Below are positions 62,405 to 64,000 of a DNA stretch of 64,000 nucleotides, one piece after another. Source of the stretch: JBCBKL01 sp038521825. GTDB taxonomy: Bacteria > Pseudomonadota > Alphaproteobacteria > Rhodobacterales > Rhodobacteraceae. The notes under the pieces are model-generated. The model saw only the letters and a list, made by a program, of their open reading frames with translations, did not search any database and was not told where the DNA came from. How positions within the stretch are numbered: position 1 is the first letter of the stretch; every line of letters starts with the position of its first letter. The position numbers were made by a program, and so were the translations under genes. The stretch is from assembly GCA_038521825.1 (NCBI GenBank), contig JBCBKL010000002.1, positions 1-64,000 of the forward strand. Reading direction: 5' to 3'.

Positions 62405-63478
62405 TTATTGCGGGATTTCGCCCTGCAGCCCTTCGACATAGAAGTTCATGCCGGCCAGCGTGCCGTCATCCGCTACCTCGCCATCGGCCAGCCACGCGCT
62501 GCCGTCCTGCTTGTTCAGAGGGCCGGTGAAGGGGTGGTATTCACCTGCGCCAATCGCGTCGCGCATCGCTTCGGCTTCGGCCTTCACGTCCGCCGGGACG
62601 GCGTCGGTGATCTCACCGATCTTCACCATGCCGGTGCTGATGCCATCCCAGGTGTCAACGCTTTCCCATGTGCCGTCCATGACAGCCTTTACGCGGTCAA
62701 CATAGTAGGGCGCCCAGTTATCAATGATGGACGAGACCCGCGGGAATGGCCCGAATTGCGCCATGTCCGAAGCCTGGCCAAAGGTGATGACGTTGCCCGC
62801 CTCTTGCGCTGCAGCCTGCGGCGCAGTCGAGTCGGTGTGTTGCAGGACCACGTCCGCGCCCTGGCTGATCAGCGTGCGCGCTGCCTCCGCCTCTTTGGCG
62901 GGGTCGAACCATGTATAGACCCAGACGATCTTGAACTCGACATCCGGGTTAACCTTTTGGGCGTGAATGTAGGCTGCGTTGATGCCTCGGATCACTTCGG
63001 GGATCGGATAAGAGCCGATATAGCCAATGACGTTAGACTTGGTCATCTTGCCGGCGATGTGGCCCTGAACCGCGCGTCCTTCGTAAAAGCGGGCGGAATA
63101 GGTGCTGACGTTATCGGCCCGTTTGTATCCGGTGGCGTGTTCGAATTTCACGTCCGGAAATTTCTTGGCTACGTTGATTGTAGGATCCATGTAGCCGAAC
63201 GAGGTGGTAAAGATGAGGTCGGCCCCATCCAGCGCCATTTGGGTCATGACGCGTTCGCTGTCCGGGCCCTCGGCCACGTTCTCGACATAGACTGTCTCGA
63301 CCTGGTCGCCGAACGCCTCCTCGACCGCGAGGCGGCCCTGATCGTGTTCATAGGTCCAGCCGCCGTCACCGACCGGGCCAACATAAACAAAGCCGACCTT
63401 TGTCTTGTCCTGCGCCCAGGCGCCCCCTGCAACACCCAAGGCCAGCACCGCGCTGGCCAGAATTCTTCCCAGTTTCAT
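62405..63478 (-). CDS. BMP family ABC transporter substrate-binding protein
   Basis: 357 residues from ATG 63478 with GGGGAGA upstream. Signal peptide ends near GGAWA (about residue 23). The Bmp/Med family start KVGFVYVGPVGDGGWTYEHD and later GYIGSYPIPEVIRGINA are clear. Family members bind purine nucleosides or bases. Last gene of an ABC operon, followed by the terminator at 62345-62379; it begins 28 nt after the permease. Confidence 0.92.
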   Translation of the reverse strand: MKLGRILASAVLALGVAGGAWAQDKTKVGFVYVGPVGDGGWTYEHDQGRLAVEEAFGDQVETVYVENVAEGPDSERVMTQMALDGADLIFTTSFGYMDPTINVAKKFPDVKFEHATGYKRADNVSTYSARFYEGRAVQGHIAGKMTKSNVIGYIGSYPIPEVIRGINAAYIHAQKVNPDVEFKIVWVYTWFDPAKEAEAARTLISQGADVVLQHTDSTAPQAAAQEAGNVITFGQASDMAQFGPFPRVSSIIDNWAPYYVDRVKAVMDGTWESVDTWDGISTGMVKIGEITDAVPADVKAEAEAMRDAIGAGEYHPFTGPLNKQDGSAWLADGEVADDGTLAGMNFYVEGLQGEIPQ

Positions 63479-63506
63479 TAAGGTTATCTCCCCGATTGTT
63501 GGCCTC

Positions 63507-64000
63507 TTATCCCGAGGCATGGAATATGCGCCCAAGGCAGGCAGGGGCGCGGGATTTGTCCGCCGACAGGATCACCAGAACGATGATCGTGACGATATAG
63601 GGCGACATTGCCAGATACTCGACAGGAATGGCAACGCCCGCTCCTTGAAGGTTCAGCTGAAGCTGGGTGATGCCGCCGAAAAGATAAGCACCGATCAGAA
63701 CGCGCCACGGCTTCCAACTGGCAAAGACGACGAGTGCCAGCGCGATCCACCCGATCCCCGCTGTCATTCCTTCGGTCCATTGGGGCACCCGGACGAGGCT
63801 GATGTATGCGCCTCCCAAACCCGCGCACGCCCCACCAAACATGATGGCCATCGTCCGGACCCGCCGCACCTTGTACCCGAGCGCATGGGCGGCGTCGTGG
63901 TTTTCGCCGACAGCCTTCAGGATCAGGCCCGTTCGAGTGAATTTCAGAACGGCCCAGACACCGGCGACAGTCAGAAGTCCGACATAGACGAGCCAGTCGT
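63507..64000 (-). CDS. BMP-type ABC transporter permease, 5' end outside window
   Basis: About 164 C-terminal residues are visible, open to the right edge, so the gene starts outside. The conserved cytoplasmic motif GENHDAAHALGYKVRRVR and the next helix AIMFGGACAGLGGAYISL match the second permease of nucleoside (YufPQ-like) importers. Four or five further membrane helices follow. Confidence 0.9.
   Translation of the reverse strand, partial: DWLVYVGLLTVAGVWAVLKFTRTGLILKAVGENHDAAHALGYKVRRVRTMAIMFGGACAGLGGAYISLVRVPQWTEGMTAGIGWIALALVVFASWKPWRVLIGAYLFGGITQLQLNLQGAGVAIPVEYLAMSPYIVTIIVLVILSADKSRAPACLGRIFHASG

Overview
The window looks like a chromosomal segment of an alphaproteobacterium of the Rhodobacteraceae (Roseobacter-type). 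The evidence is moderately high GC, a complete sorbitol/mannitol (smo/mtlK) operon in the Rhodobacter order, several binding-protein-dependent transporters (smo-type ABC, TRAP, Liv-type, BMP-type) each next to the catabolic genes they appear to serve, and a dimethylglycine-dehydrogenase-like protein. I see no phage, insertion sequence or CRISPR array. This taxonomic reading is an inference; no rRNA is present.

Layout. 1-3032 (-): the 5' 1010 codons of a large RTX-type repeat protein that runs off the left edge. 3623-6040: a membrane class III nucleotide cyclase with a CxxCH-containing sensor region, divergent from a Crp/Fnr regulator. 6065-13636 (-): LacI-type regulator, smoEFGK transporter, sorbitol dehydrogenase and mannitol dehydrogenase, with a near-identical 16-nt motif upstream of both the regulator and the operon. 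13795-17188 (-): a glycine-rich repeat protein, an MBL-fold-like protein and a gamma-glutamylcyclotransferase-like protein. 17299-22515 (+): a 1738-residue pseudokinase/ATPase/GAF/cyclase protein. 22524-26063 (-): a phosphoesterase-family protein lacking key metal ligands, plus an unrecognised partner. 26495-31916: a TRAP transporter, GntR regulator, SDR and KdgF-like cupin, probably for unsaturated uronates, with two copies of an 18-nt operator sequence.

31957-44604 (-): thirteen tightly packed genes that read as an aerobic 2-aminobenzoyl-CoA (anthranilate) pathway: bifunctional monooxygenase/reductase, SDR, MarR, enoyl-CoA hydratase, acyl-CoA dehydrogenase, CoA ligase, a Liv-type transporter, thioesterase and RidA. 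The divergent flank holds a decayed remnant of a glutaryl-CoA dehydrogenase gene (44723-44981). 45178-49327: an AraC-type regulator divergent from a cupin / flavin monooxygenase / carboxymuconolactone-decarboxylase-like / cupin operon for which I know no described pathway. This is the best candidate for something undescribed.

49477-64000: tRNA-Gln(UUG), an SH3-like secreted protein, a 2-hydroxyacid dehydrogenase / gamma-glutamyltransferase / FAD-linked oxidase operon, a strand-ambiguous ORF, a DMGDH-like protein, a Hint-domain protein, an amine-oxidase/aldo-keto reductase pair, a DUF2461 protein, a CBS protein, and the end of a BMP-type ABC transporter operon with a clear terminator, running off the right edge.
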